Assembly: GCA_016209605.1 (NCBI GenBank)
Contig: JACQVS010000164.1
Location: 1 to 34,080, forward strand
DNA: 34,080 bases
Source of the DNA: Planctomycetota bacterium
Lineage (GTDB): Bacteria; Planctomycetota; UBA8108; JACQVS01
Direction of reading: 5' to 3'
Part shown: in pieces, positions 1 through 7,124 of the stretch
Numbering within the stretch: position 1 is the stretch's first letter
Layout of the letters: each line of letters opens with the position of its first letter
Notes under the pieces: generated by a model
Database searches by the model: none
What the model saw: the letters and a program-made list of their open reading frames with translations, nothing else
Told to the model about the DNA's origin: nothing
Made by a program: the position numbers and the translations under genes

Positions 1-35
1 CTGCACGCTTCGCGCTCCGCCCGCAACCCAATAAT

Positions 36-135
36 AACCGCAAAGACGCAAAGGACGCAAAGTTAAGACGCAAAGCGAATTGGAGAGCGGTCCTGGGACG
101 CCAAGACATCTCCGCAGCCCGCGAAGAAGTTTTGA
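36..135 (+). repeat. Dispersed ~100-bp non-coding repeat, copy A
   Basis: The left part is built from iterated ACGCAAAG units (about 41-77). It is followed by GCGAATTGGAGAGCGGT and then a hairpin-prone block (ATCTCCGCA ... GCGAAGAAGT, about 103-131). The reverse complement of 6841-6941 matches it. Over the first 56 bases I count 50 identities; the second half is looser, but the hairpin and the GTTTTG end are kept. No coding potential was seen. Copy B lies in the opposite orientation about 6.7 kb away. It could be a REP/MITE-like element or a lineage-wide intergenic repeat. Confidence 0.75.
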
Positions 136-304
136 TGATAGAGTCTAACTCAAGTATACGACTGTATCTAAACACTGACAACCACCATCGCTGCCGGCCT
201 CAATTTCACTTTGTGAGCAACCTTTCCGGCCTTTGGCCGCTTTGCGGAGACCGGTTTATACTTCCGTGTCAGGTCTCATGGGATCATCAATTGACGAGGA
301 CGCT

Positions 305-901
305 ATGCGAACCTGTTTATCCATCGGTTGCACCGCTTTGGGATTAGCCGCGGTTTATCTCTTTGCCTGCGGCGCCCTGCCGGATCTGGCGGCCGGCGGG
401 TGGGACTGGGAGGCCGGCTTGCAGCATGCTCTCCGCCCGCTCTTTCAGGCCGACCTTTTCTCCCTCCTGGCCCTCAACCTGGGCTTTCTTTGCCTGGCGC
501 TGGGGACCATCACGGCCCCCCGCTCGGAAGTCTGGCTGGCTTTCTGGGGCGGCGGCAAGGAGAGAGACTGCTATCCGGTTCCGCTGCCGCAAGCCCTCAA
601 GGCCAGCGCGCGCGATGGGGTGCTGCAGGTGTTTCTGGTGTTCATCGTGCTCATGGCCGCGGTCTTGCTCATCCTGGCGGGTCTCAGCCTCGAGCAAGGC
701 CGTTCACCGGAAGTCCTCGGCGCCCTCTTCGGCGGCGCGGCCGTCGAGGTGGCCGCTGGCCTTTTCATCGCCGCCCGCTTGCTGTTCTCGAAACGGCCCT
801 CGCCGCGCCGGTTCCGGCCGGTCTTCGCCTTGTCGGCGGGCATCCTGGCGGCTGAAGGTCTGCTCATGGCCTTGGTATTAGGTTTTGGTTTCTGGGCCTG
901 A
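305..901 (+). CDS. Small multi-pass membrane protein, unknown function
   Basis: This encodes 198 residues, most of them hydrophobic. About five membrane segments can be seen: residues 4-28 (SIGCTALGLAAVYLFACGAL), 50-70, 107-130, 140-165 and 175-198. The loops are short and contain KKR-type positive patches (for example SKRPSPRRFR before the last helix). I do not recognise a family. I chose the ATG at 305 because GAGGA lies just upstream and the hydrophobic segment starts soon after. An in-frame ATG at 278 and a TTG at 233 would add residues with no membrane or signal character. It lies 34 bp before the zinc-ribbon gene on the same strand, so the two may be co-transcribed. Function is unknown. 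Confidence 0.6.
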   Translation: MRTCLSIGCTALGLAAVYLFACGALPDLAAGGWDWEAGLQHALRPLFQADLFSLLALNLGFLCLALGTITAPRSEVWLAFWGGGKERDCYPVPLPQALKASARDGVLQVFLVFIVLMAAVLLILAGLSLEQGRSPEVLGALFGGAAVEVAAGLFIAARLLFSKRPSPRRFRPVFALSAGILAAEGLLMALVLGFGFWA

Positions 902-935
902 TCTCTAATTTTTAGCCAAAATAGTCAATAAAGTT

Positions 936-2300
936 ATGGAACTTCTATATTGCTCCATCTGTGGCTCCATCTGTCCGAATGATTCCAAGCAGCCCGGCCA
1001 CAAAGCCAATGGGCCCTTCGTCTGCCCCGTTTGCCAGAAGGGCGGCCAAGGGAAGCCGGGGGACGCCCCTCCGAGCCAAGCGCCCGCGGGCCAGAAGCCG
1101 GGTCGGCTGGAGGAGGCCGGCGAGTCTCTCGAGCTCTTTTCTCCCAAAACCATCGCCCTCAACCGGCAGAAGGCCAGGGAAATCGAGGAAGCCCTCGCCT
1201 CTCAGGAAAAGGAGAAAGGGAAGGAGGGCCAGCTGTCCCTCCTAGATCCCCTCGACCTCTTCTCGGATAGAACCATCGCCCTCAAGAAGAAAAAGCACTT
1301 CGGCATCTCCCCCCAGGACTCTCCCGAGCTCACCGCAGAGGAGTATTCCGGTGAAGGAGATGAAGAGCTGCAGTTCCTGTCGAAGGATCCGGATGCGGGG
1401 GGTTCGGAGTCCCCCGCCCGCTCCGCCAAGAGAATCCTCTTCAACTGCCTCTACTGCCACTCGAAGCTGATGGTGCGGCCGGTTCAGAAAGTCAGCAAGT
1501 TGGTCTGCCCGCGCTGCTCGAAGCCCATGTACATCGATCCCAGCAGCCAGATCAGCAAGGAGGTTCCCAAGTCCGGATCGTTCCGGCGGGAGGGCTCGCC
1601 CGGCTCGAGCCGGGTGAAGAAAGAGGGGCCGGCGATATCGACGGTGGTGTCGCAGCTGGGGGCGCCAGAGCTGTCCGATATCGTCAAGGAAACCCAGGAG
1701 CTGCAGCGCCCGCAAAAAGCGGCGGGGAGCCAGCCTTCCAGCGGCGCCGGTGGCGAGGTCTCCGGGGGGCCTTCAAAACCATCGCCATCCCTCGAAGCGC
1801 CCGCGCTCGAGAGCCTCCCGGACCAGGCTCGTACCGCCTCGGAACCGGCCCGGAGCGCTCCGGAAGCGGAGGAGTTTCCGTCCCTCGGCCGCGCCCCTCT
1901 CGGATCGCCGCCGCCGAAGCCTTCGCTCGACCCATCCGATGCCGCCCTGCTCCAGCAGATGGAAGTCGCCAACACCGCCACGGCGGTCCTGGACCGGGTC
2001 TCTTCGGAGCTGGCCGCAGCCCCAGTCAATCCGGCCCCGGCAAAGCCGCCGGCCGCGCCCGCCATCTCCATCGGATCCGTTGACCGGCCTCGCCCGGAGC
2101 TGGGATCGTACGGCCGCGCCGCCCTCTTCAGCTTGATCGTGGCCGCGCCCCTCTTTGTCGCCGCGTATTTCGTCGCTGAAGAGCGCTCCATCAACTCGCC
2201 GCCGCCCGCCTGGACCGAGGCGGCGAAGCCGTACATGAGAACGTTAGGCGAGGCGGTGGAAAAGGGAGTCGACCGGCTGCGTAGCCAGCTCGAGAGGTGA
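936..2300 (+). CDS. Double zinc-ribbon protein with C-terminal membrane anchor
   Basis: This encodes 454 residues. The N-terminus carries a cysteine cluster (C6, C9, C13, then C30-x2-C33), and a second, cleaner zinc ribbon has C171-x2-C174 and C191-x2-C194. Between them a 15-residue element occurs twice, 41 residues apart: LELFSPKTIALNRQK at 65-79 and LDLFSDRTIALKKKK at 106-120. Residues about 195-385 are Pro/Ala/Ser/Glu-rich and probably disordered. One membrane helix near 405-423 (SLIVAAPLFVAAYFVA) is followed by a short charged tail. This suggests a tail-anchored cytoplasmic zinc-ribbon protein. The two TIAL repeats look like docking or phosphorylation sites, but that is inference. No enzymatic domain is visible. 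The ATG start has only a weak ribosome-binding site (ATAAAG). Confidence 0.7.
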   Translation: MELLYCSICGSICPNDSKQPGHKANGPFVCPVCQKGGQGKPGDAPPSQAPAGQKPGRLEEAGESLELFSPKTIALNRQKAREIEEALASQEKEKGKEGQLSLLDPLDLFSDRTIALKKKKHFGISPQDSPELTAEEYSGEGDEELQFLSKDPDAGGSESPARSAKRILFNCLYCHSKLMVRPVQKVSKLVCPRCSKPMYIDPSSQISKEVPKSGSFRREGSPGSSRVKKEGPAISTVVSQLGAPELSDIVKETQELQRPQKAAGSQPSSGAGGEVSGGPSKPSPSLEAPALESLPDQARTASEPARSAPEAEEFPSLGRAPLGSPPPKPSLDPSDAALLQQMEVANTATAVLDRVSSELAAAPVNPAPAKPPAAPAISIGSVDRPRPELGSYGRAALFSLIVAAPLFVAAYFVAEERSINSPPPAWTEAAKPYMRTLGEAVEKGVDRLRSQLER

Positions 2301-2324
2301 AGCTTCCCGCTACAATCCGGCGGC

Positions 2325-3587
2325 TCAACGGCTCCCAAAAAAGAGCGAAAAAGGCACCGCCGCCGTCCGTTCATCGAAAGCGAAGGCGGTTTCCCCCGGA
2401 TAGAGCACCACCGCCAGGCCAAGATTTTTGGACAGGTCTTTTTGACAGCTCTCGAGGCCCGCCAGTTCGGATTCCTTGAGCGTCTGCGACCACTTGACCT
2501 CGATCGCCGCCAGAGCCTCCCCGCGGGCCAGGATGAAGTCCACCTCCTGGCCGGTGTGGGTGCGCCAGAAGAGGACCTCGGTCCGCCGGGAGCTCAAAGC
2601 GGCGAGCTTGCGCAGCTCGCCGGCCGCCCAGGTTTCCACCACCGCCCCTTCCCGGCCTTGCTGCTCGAGTGTCTTCCAGCTATCGATCCCCAGGATGCCC
2701 AGGGCGAGGCCGGTATCGTTGAAGTAAACCTTCGGTGATTTGACCAGTCGTTTCCCGATATTGGCGAAGTATGGCTGCGCCAGCCAGAGCTGGTATGTCG
2801 TTTCGAGGATGCCAAGGTGACGGCGCACGGTATTCAGGGGAATGCCGAGGTCCCGGGACAGCTCCGCGGTGTTCAAAAGCTGGCCGGAGCGGAACGCGGA
2901 GCTGGTGAGAAGCCGGCCAAAGTCCGGCAAGTTCATGATCTGGGCGAGGTCGCGCAGGTCCCGCTCCAGATAGGTCTGCCGGTAAGAATCGAACCATTGT
3001 GCTCGGGTGCGGCCGGACTTCATGAGGGCCGGAACCGGAAAGCCGCCGGCCAGAATCTTTTGCGCTAGGTCGTCTTTTTTGACGGCCGATTTCAATCCGG
3101 GAAGCTTTTTCAGAAAGGCCGGCGCCGTTTTGCAGGAGAAGAGGTTTTCGAGCACCGGCGGCGGAGACGGATCTCCGGTAATTTCAGACCAGGAGAAGGG
3201 ATGCAATTCGAAAAGAGCCACCCGGCCAGCCAGGCTCTCCGAGACGCTTTTCAGGGTCAGCAGGTTCGCAGAACCGGTCAACAAAAACCGGCCGGGCTGG
3301 CGGCTGCGATCCACGGCCCGCTTCACGGCCCGCAGGAGGTCCGGAGCGCGCTGGACCTCATCGAGAATGGCCGTTGTCTCTAAACTGTCCACATAGCCTT
3401 CGGGATCCCGCAATGCGGCGGAGAGGACGGCAAAATCATCCAGCGTGTAGTACCTGGCCGGCCAGTCAGCGGAGCTGAGATCCTGAGCCAGCGTCGATTT
3501 CCCCACTTGCCTTCCTCCGAGGATGGCGACCACGGGGAACTCCTTCAAGGACTCGAGAATCAATGGCTTGAGATGACGCCTGATCAT
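2325..3587 (-). CDS. AAA-family ATPase with DUF4143 and C-terminal nuclease-like domain
   Basis: This encodes 420 residues, the usual length for this widespread family of predicted ATPases. Residues 24-31 form the Walker A P-loop (GGRQVGKS) and TAILDEVQRAP near 93 is Walker B. FLLTGSANL follows as the sensor-like strand. The middle part, from the YLERDLRDL region through NTAELSRDLGIPLNTVRRHL, is the winged-helix/DUF4143 section. Near the C-terminus, FWRTHTGQEVDFILARG and AAIEVKWSQ fit a PD-(D/E)XK-like fold. These ATPases are common in prokaryotes and their role is poorly defined, often suspected to be stress- or toxin-antitoxin-related. The gene converges with the zinc-ribbon gene (24-bp gap) and diverges from the radical-SAM-type gene across an AT-rich spacer with two dyads. 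It looks intact. Confidence 0.9.
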   Translation of the reverse strand: MIRRHLKPLILESLKEFPVVAILGGRQVGKSTLAQDLSSADWPARYYTLDDFAVLSAALRDPEGYVDSLETTAILDEVQRAPDLLRAVKRAVDRSRQPGRFLLTGSANLLTLKSVSESLAGRVALFELHPFSWSEITGDPSPPPVLENLFSCKTAPAFLKKLPGLKSAVKKDDLAQKILAGGFPVPALMKSGRTRAQWFDSYRQTYLERDLRDLAQIMNLPDFGRLLTSSAFRSGQLLNTAELSRDLGIPLNTVRRHLGILETTYQLWLAQPYFANIGKRLVKSPKVYFNDTGLALGILGIDSWKTLEQQGREGAVVETWAAGELRKLAALSSRRTEVLFWRTHTGQEVDFILARGEALAAIEVKWSQTLKESELAGLESCQKDLSKNLGLAVVLYPGETAFAFDERTAAVPFSLFFGSR

Positions 3588-3597
3588 GATGTGAAAT

Positions 3598-3616
3598 TAT
3601 TCCATATAATGGAATA
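3598..3616. promoter_or_regulatory. Dyad TATTCCAT-ATA-ATGGAATA upstream of the ATPase gene
   Basis: These are perfect 8-bp inverted arms around a 3-bp centre, 11 bp upstream of the ATPase start codon. On the minus strand a possible -35 (TTGAAA, 3618-3623) and -10 (AATAAT, 3596-3601) with a 16-bp spacer would place the transcript start at about 3589. The dyad would then cover the -10 and spacer. It has the form of a repressor operator. Autoregulation is an inference. Confidence 0.5.
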
Positions 3617-3648
3617 TTTTCAATCTTTTTATATCCTAAATTATATCT

Positions 3649-3684
3649 TTGATTTAAAACAAAGTACTTTATATATTAAAGTAC
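3649..3684 (+). promoter_or_regulatory. Sigma70-like promoter with embedded perfect dyad
   Basis: TTGATT (3649-3654) and TATATT (3672-3677) are separated by exactly 17 bp. The -10 lies inside a perfect inverted repeat, GTACTTTA-TATAT-TAAAGTAC (3664-3684), which ends one base before an ATG at 3685. The predicted transcript start (3684/3685) would give a leaderless message from that ATG, or a 55-nt leader for the ATG at 3739. A repressor bound to the dyad would block the -10. The region is strikingly AT-rich compared with its surroundings. Confidence 0.55.
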
Positions 3685-4290
3685 ATGAAAACACAAATCT
3701 TCTCCCGCCATCGCTATGGCCTCTGGAGGCCGCGCTGCATGCGCGAGCCGCCAGCCCTCGACTGGAGCTTCCGCGCCGGCCCCCCGGCCCCCCGGACGGC
3801 CCTCCTCGTGAACCCCTTCTACCCCAAGGACCCGGTGGCAAGCTTCGGGAAACACGTCCTCACGCCCGCGCTGGCCCTCACTTCCATCGCCGGAGCCACG
3901 CCGCCCGAGTGGGGAGTGCGGTACTGGGATGAGAACCTGCTGCAAGGCCACCCGCCGAAGGACCCCTTCCCCAGCGTCGTGGGGATCACCGTCCACCTCA
4001 CCTTCGCCAGGCGCGCTTACGAGCTGGCGCGCTGGTACCGCGAGCGCGGCGCGAAGGTCGTCCTGGGAGGGCTTCACGTGATGAGCTGCCCGGACGAGGC
4101 GGCGCCGCACGCTGATGCCATCGCCATCGGCGAAGGGGTCCAGCTGTGGCCGCTGGCCATTCGCTGGGGTCTCACTGCCTTCCTCTGGCGGCCGCTGGTC
4201 GAGGCCGCGCGGCTCCGGCATCTGCTCCGCCGGTGCCAGTGGAAGGACGAGGAGGCCCCTCAGGCGCGGATGAAGGCCCTGGCGCGGTGA
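3685..4290 (+). pseudogene. B12-binding radical SAM-type protein lacking its radical SAM core
   Basis: This encodes 201 residues. The N-terminal two-thirds resembles a cobalamin-binding domain of radical SAM proteins: TALLVNPFYPKDPVASFGKH, then VVGITVHLTFARRAYELARW, KVVLGGLHVMSCPDEA and AIGEGVQLWP. In the family this is followed by a radical SAM domain with a CxxxCxxC iron-sulfur motif and a total length above about 450 residues. Here the sequence goes straight from GEGVQLWP into a short basic tail (FLWRPLVEAARLRHLLRR) that looks like the family's C-terminal end. No CxxxCxxC is present, so the enzyme cannot be a functional radical SAM protein. I read it as an in-frame internal deletion. The start is either the ATG at 3685 (leaderless) or the ATG at 3739, which has a good GGAGG at 3725-3729. 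Confidence 0.65.
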
Positions 4291-4338
4291 CGACTTTTCA
4301 ATTGCCGCCACCCCCTCGGAAGGTGAAAATATCCAGTC

Positions 4339-4803
4339 ATGACCGCCAGCTGGAATGGTTTATGGGTTTCCGCTTTGGTCTTGACCGGATGGTCTATTCG
4401 GCCGTGCTCGGCTGAAAATGTTGCTGCCCTGGAAAATGTGGTGACGGCGCCCGGAAGCTCCGTCACCGTCCAGCTTTTCTTGACTCACCAGAACTTCCTG
4501 CAGGGCTTTCAAGTGGTGCTGTTGTACGACCGTAAAATCCTCACTTTTGAAAGCGCGACGGTCGGTGGCCTCGATCTCGTCCGGATGGGCATGCCGCCCG
4601 AGTTCTTCGAGGTCTTCAATGAGCCCGAATTCCTGCCGGTTCTGGACCGGGTGAGCGCTGGGGTTCTTTTTGATGCGCCGGATGAATACCTGCGGCTCCC
4701 CCCCGGCGATCGCCAGACGATCCTGGCCTTCCATTTTCAGACCCGGAAGGATTCCACTCTGGTTGCCACTTGCTGCAACCACCCGCCGGCAAGCTGTATC
4801 TGA
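4339..4803 (+). pseudogene. Exported cohesin-like domain protein, 3' end cut off
   Basis: This encodes 154 residues. A signal peptide (about 1-26, ending CSAE) is followed by a cohesin-like start: SSVTVQLFLTHQNFLQGFQV, then LLYDRKILTFESATVGGLDL. These match the pattern in which the cohesin jelly roll begins with a beta strand, a turn and a YDxxxLxF strand. The frame continues plausibly to GDRQTILAFHFQTRKDSTLVA and then degrades into TCCNHPPASCI and a stop. Immediately downstream lie unrelated remnants on the other strand. I infer that the 3' end of a longer secreted protein was lost at about 4765-4800. It may still produce a truncated export. Full-length relatives would carry further repeats or a dockerin. 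Confidence 0.5.
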
Positions 4804-4855
4804 AGCCATGCTCCTGCGCTCGTGATCACCACCTGGAACATGATCCCATTTCTAT

Positions 4856-4951
4856 AAACAAAGCCCGCAGCTGGCCATGGTTTAAGGTGTCGAAAAACCC
4901 CTTGATGTCCTCTTCCAACCTCCAGACGCCTCCCATCGCCATGAGCTCCTT
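4856..4951 (-). pseudogene. Group II intron reverse transcriptase remnant
   Basis: A stretch of about 32 codons reads KELMAMGGVWRLEEDIKGFF followed by DTLNHGQLRALF. It matches the conserved RT segment of group II intron maturases, typically GGxWVLEaDIxgFFDxldHgxLraF. The first catalytic Asp of the RT domain lies in this segment. Nothing else of the protein (YADD, maturase or HNH parts) is nearby, and the similarity stops at LF. It is a relic of a former insertion. The match is from memory of the family pattern. Confidence 0.6.
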
Positions 4952-4979
4952 GCCGCGTAGCGGCTTGGTCGCGGAGCTC

Positions 4980-5250
4980 ACCTTCCGCCGGCTCCTTGCC
5001 GCCCCCAACGGCGGAAAGCTTCTCCCGGGCGAGCTGGAGCCGCTTCAGGGCCTCCGTCTTGGAGTAACCGATTTTCACCAGGGCCGTCTGGAGGCCCTCG
5101 TCCGCGGATCTCGGGGACGCTCGACAGCTCCTTCAACTCCCGCTGAAAGTCCGGCAGGGTCGAGCTGAAGCCGAGCTGGAGGTAGAGTCTTGAGGAGTCC
5201 ATGGCGAGGAGCGCCTGGAGGAACTTCCGCCGCGCCAGGATTGACGCCGC
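4980..5250 (-). pseudogene. Frameshifted coding remnant, unknown family
   Basis: Two minus-strand frames look coding and appear to join near 5105. The upstream one includes RKFLQALLAMDSSRLYLQLG and DFQRELKELSSVPE. The downstream one includes ADEGLQTALVKIGYSKTEAL and KRLQLAREKL, which vaguely resembles the GYS..EA helix pair of RuvA-type C-terminal domains. I cannot name the parent gene. The frame change and the absence of a start and partner sequence argue for decay. Confidence 0.35.
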
Positions 5251-5297
5251 TCGCTCCGAGTGTTAGCATCGCTATTCCTTTATCTGCTTCAGTTGAG

Positions 5298-5303
5298 TAT
5301 AAT
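5298..5303 (+). promoter_or_regulatory. Possible -10 box (TATAAT) for the TPR gene
   Basis: A perfect TATAAT lies in the spacer 111 bp upstream of the TPR start. No good -35 is found 16-18 bp before it (TTCCTT at best), so this is only a candidate. Confidence 0.25.
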
Positions 5304-5413
5304 TGCCATGATCGCAATCACCGGGCGGAAACTGTTGACTTGAGTCGGGACCGACGCCCGCGCTGCACGTCATTGCCGTCATATGACCCATGAAAATTGG
5401 AAGGATTTGAACC

Positions 5414-6832
5414 GTGGCTGGCGACAAGGAAATGGCCAGGAAGCAGTTTGAAAAAGCCGAACTGGCCCTCAAAAAACAAAATCTGGAGTACGCCATCGAG
5501 CTGTACCTCCAGGGCTTGACGCTGGACCCCAAGGCCGCCGAGGAGCGCCGCAAGCTGCATCAGGTGGAGACCCTGGCCATTCAAGAAAAAGGGGGAAATC
5601 CTCAAGGCGGCTTTGCGGTCAAGATGAAGGGCCTCGGGCTGGAGGCCAACATCAAGAAGCTGCACATGCAGAAGCGCCACGAGGAAGAGATCATCGAGCT
5701 CGAGAAAAGCCTGCGCCACCAGCCGCAAAACGTCAATACCTTGATGGCGCTGGGCGCGGCCCTGGAGATCATCGAAGCCTGGCAGGGGGCCGTGGTCACC
5801 TACGAGGAGGTCCTCCACCTCGACAGCACCCACGTCGAGGCCTACCGCAAGCTCGGCAAGATTTACGGAGGCCAGCTCGACGATCCCGAGAAGGCCATCA
5901 ACTACTGGGAAAAAGTGAAGCAGTACAAGCCCGACGACAAGGAGGCCGGCAAGGCCATCCGCGACCTCTCCGCCGCCACCATGGTGAAGAAGGCCGAGGA
6001 GCGCAAGGCGCAGGCCGGCGACGAGTCCTTCCGCTCCATGCTGAAGGACCAGGCCCAGTCCGAGGACCTGCAGAAGCAGCAGCAGATCTCCCGCACCGAT
6101 GAAGACCGCTTGCGAATGATCAAGTTTAAATACGAGGAAGTCAAAAAAGATCCGAAGAATTCACGCTTGTACCGGGAGCTGGGCACACTCTTGCAAGAGC
6201 TCAAGATGTGGGACAAGGCGGAAACGTGCTTCAAGAAAGCCCTGGAAGTCAACCCCCAGGACCTCTTCGCCGCCGAGAAGCTGGGCCAGCTCAAAGAGAG
6301 CCACCTCGACAGCGAGATCGCGGAACTGAAGGCCAAGGCCAACGGCAGCACCCCCTCCCCCGAGGTGAAGGAGCTGATCAAGAAGAAGGAAGCGGAGATC
6401 CTGCAATTCAAGGTCGAGGAGTACGACCGCCGCGTCAAGGCCCACCCCACCGACTACACCCTCAAGCTGCAGTACGGCAGGGTGCTCCGGCTGGCCGGCA
6501 AGATCGATGACGCCATTGGCCAGTTCCAGAAAGCGGTCAAGGATCCCAAGCTCAAGGTCCAGTCGAAGAAGGAGATCGGCGAGTGCTTCACCACCAAGCG
6601 CCTTTACGACATGGCCAAAGTCCAGTTTGCCGAAGCCCTCGAGGAGGTGGCGGACAAGGAATCCCACACTTTCAAGGAACTCAAGTACAACCTGGCCCGC
6701 GCCTGCGAAGAAAACGGCAATATCGACGAAGCCTTGAAGCACTACCAAGAGATCATGGCCATCGACATTAGCTACCAGGACGTTTCCAGCCGCGTCAGCA
6801 AGCTGCGCCAAGAGGGAAAAAGCCGATATTAG
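5414..6832 (+). CDS. TPR-repeat protein (cytoplasmic)
   Basis: This encodes 472 residues, highly charged and helical, with no signal peptide or membrane segment. Tetratricopeptide units can be read near residues 5-38 (FEKAELALKKQNLEYAIELY), 90-125, 125-160 (AYRKLGKIYGGQLDDPEKAI), 245-290 (YRELGTLLQELKMWDKAETC), 345-380 and 425-460 (NLARACEENGNIDEALKHYQ). A long Lys/Glu/Gln-rich coiled-coil-like linker occupies about 185-235. The start is a GTG at 5414, preceded by GGAAGGA (5399-5405) at 8-nt spacing. The next in-frame ATG (5432) lacks such a site. TPR proteins act as scaffolds and the partner here is not evident. The gene stands alone between the remnant region and the repeat copy B. Confidence 0.85.
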   Translation: MAGDKEMARKQFEKAELALKKQNLEYAIELYLQGLTLDPKAAEERRKLHQVETLAIQEKGGNPQGGFAVKMKGLGLEANIKKLHMQKRHEEEIIELEKSLRHQPQNVNTLMALGAALEIIEAWQGAVVTYEEVLHLDSTHVEAYRKLGKIYGGQLDDPEKAINYWEKVKQYKPDDKEAGKAIRDLSAATMVKKAEERKAQAGDESFRSMLKDQAQSEDLQKQQQISRTDEDRLRMIKFKYEEVKKDPKNSRLYRELGTLLQELKMWDKAETCFKKALEVNPQDLFAAEKLGQLKESHLDSEIAELKAKANGSTPSPEVKELIKKKEAEILQFKVEEYDRRVKAHPTDYTLKLQYGRVLRLAGKIDDAIGQFQKAVKDPKLKVQSKKEIGECFTTKRLYDMAKVQFAEALEEVADKESHTFKELKYNLARACEENGNIDEALKHYQEIMAIDISYQDVSSRVSKLRQEGKSRY

Positions 6833-6840
6833 GCGCTATA

Positions 6841-6941
6841 TCCAAAACATCTTCGCAGCATGCGGAGATTTCTTGTGATCGTCCACCGCTCTCTAATTCG
6901 CTTTGCGTCTTACCTTGGCGTTCTTTGCGCCTTGGCGGTTC
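6841..6941 (-). repeat. Dispersed ~100-bp non-coding repeat, copy B (inverted)
   Basis: Its reverse complement starts AACCGCCAAGGCGCAAAGAA and continues to AAGACGCAAAGCGAATTAGA, then ends in the hairpin block ATCTCCGCATGCTGCGAAGAT. It is about 89% identical to copy A over the first 56 bases. On the plus strand the hairpin (ATCTTCGCA-GCA-TGCGGAGAT, about 6849-6869, one G-T pair) lies just after the TPR stop codon and is followed by TTTCTT. It may therefore double as a weak terminator for that gene. Confidence 0.75.
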
Positions 6942-7124
6942 AATCCTCTTCATCTTTTTCTTATTCGGCTTTGACATTTGGTTGCGGCCCTGGCTGCTTT
7001 AGTTTCAGCTTGCATCAAGCCCTCATTTCGTTTATATCTCAGGACTAAATTTTGACTTAAACCATCGGAAAACCAGGTTTATTGAAAACGCTCAATTTTG
7101 GCCTTGAGAGTAGAGGAGCGTGGG

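Larger units (their letters stand above)
4804..5413. other. Remnant-filled spacer with no intact gene
   Basis: This 610-bp stretch holds only broken coding pieces, all on the minus strand: a reverse transcriptase scrap (4856-4951) and a frameshifted fragment of unknown origin (about 4980-5250). The right-hand 130 bp is the probable promoter and leader of the TPR gene. No single frame is intact across the region. Confidence 0.6.

Noticed and set aside
41..77. Iterated ACGCAAAG as a CRISPR-like array
   Set aside because: Units are 8-9 bp with no unique spacers; this is a simple tandem motif within the dispersed repeat.
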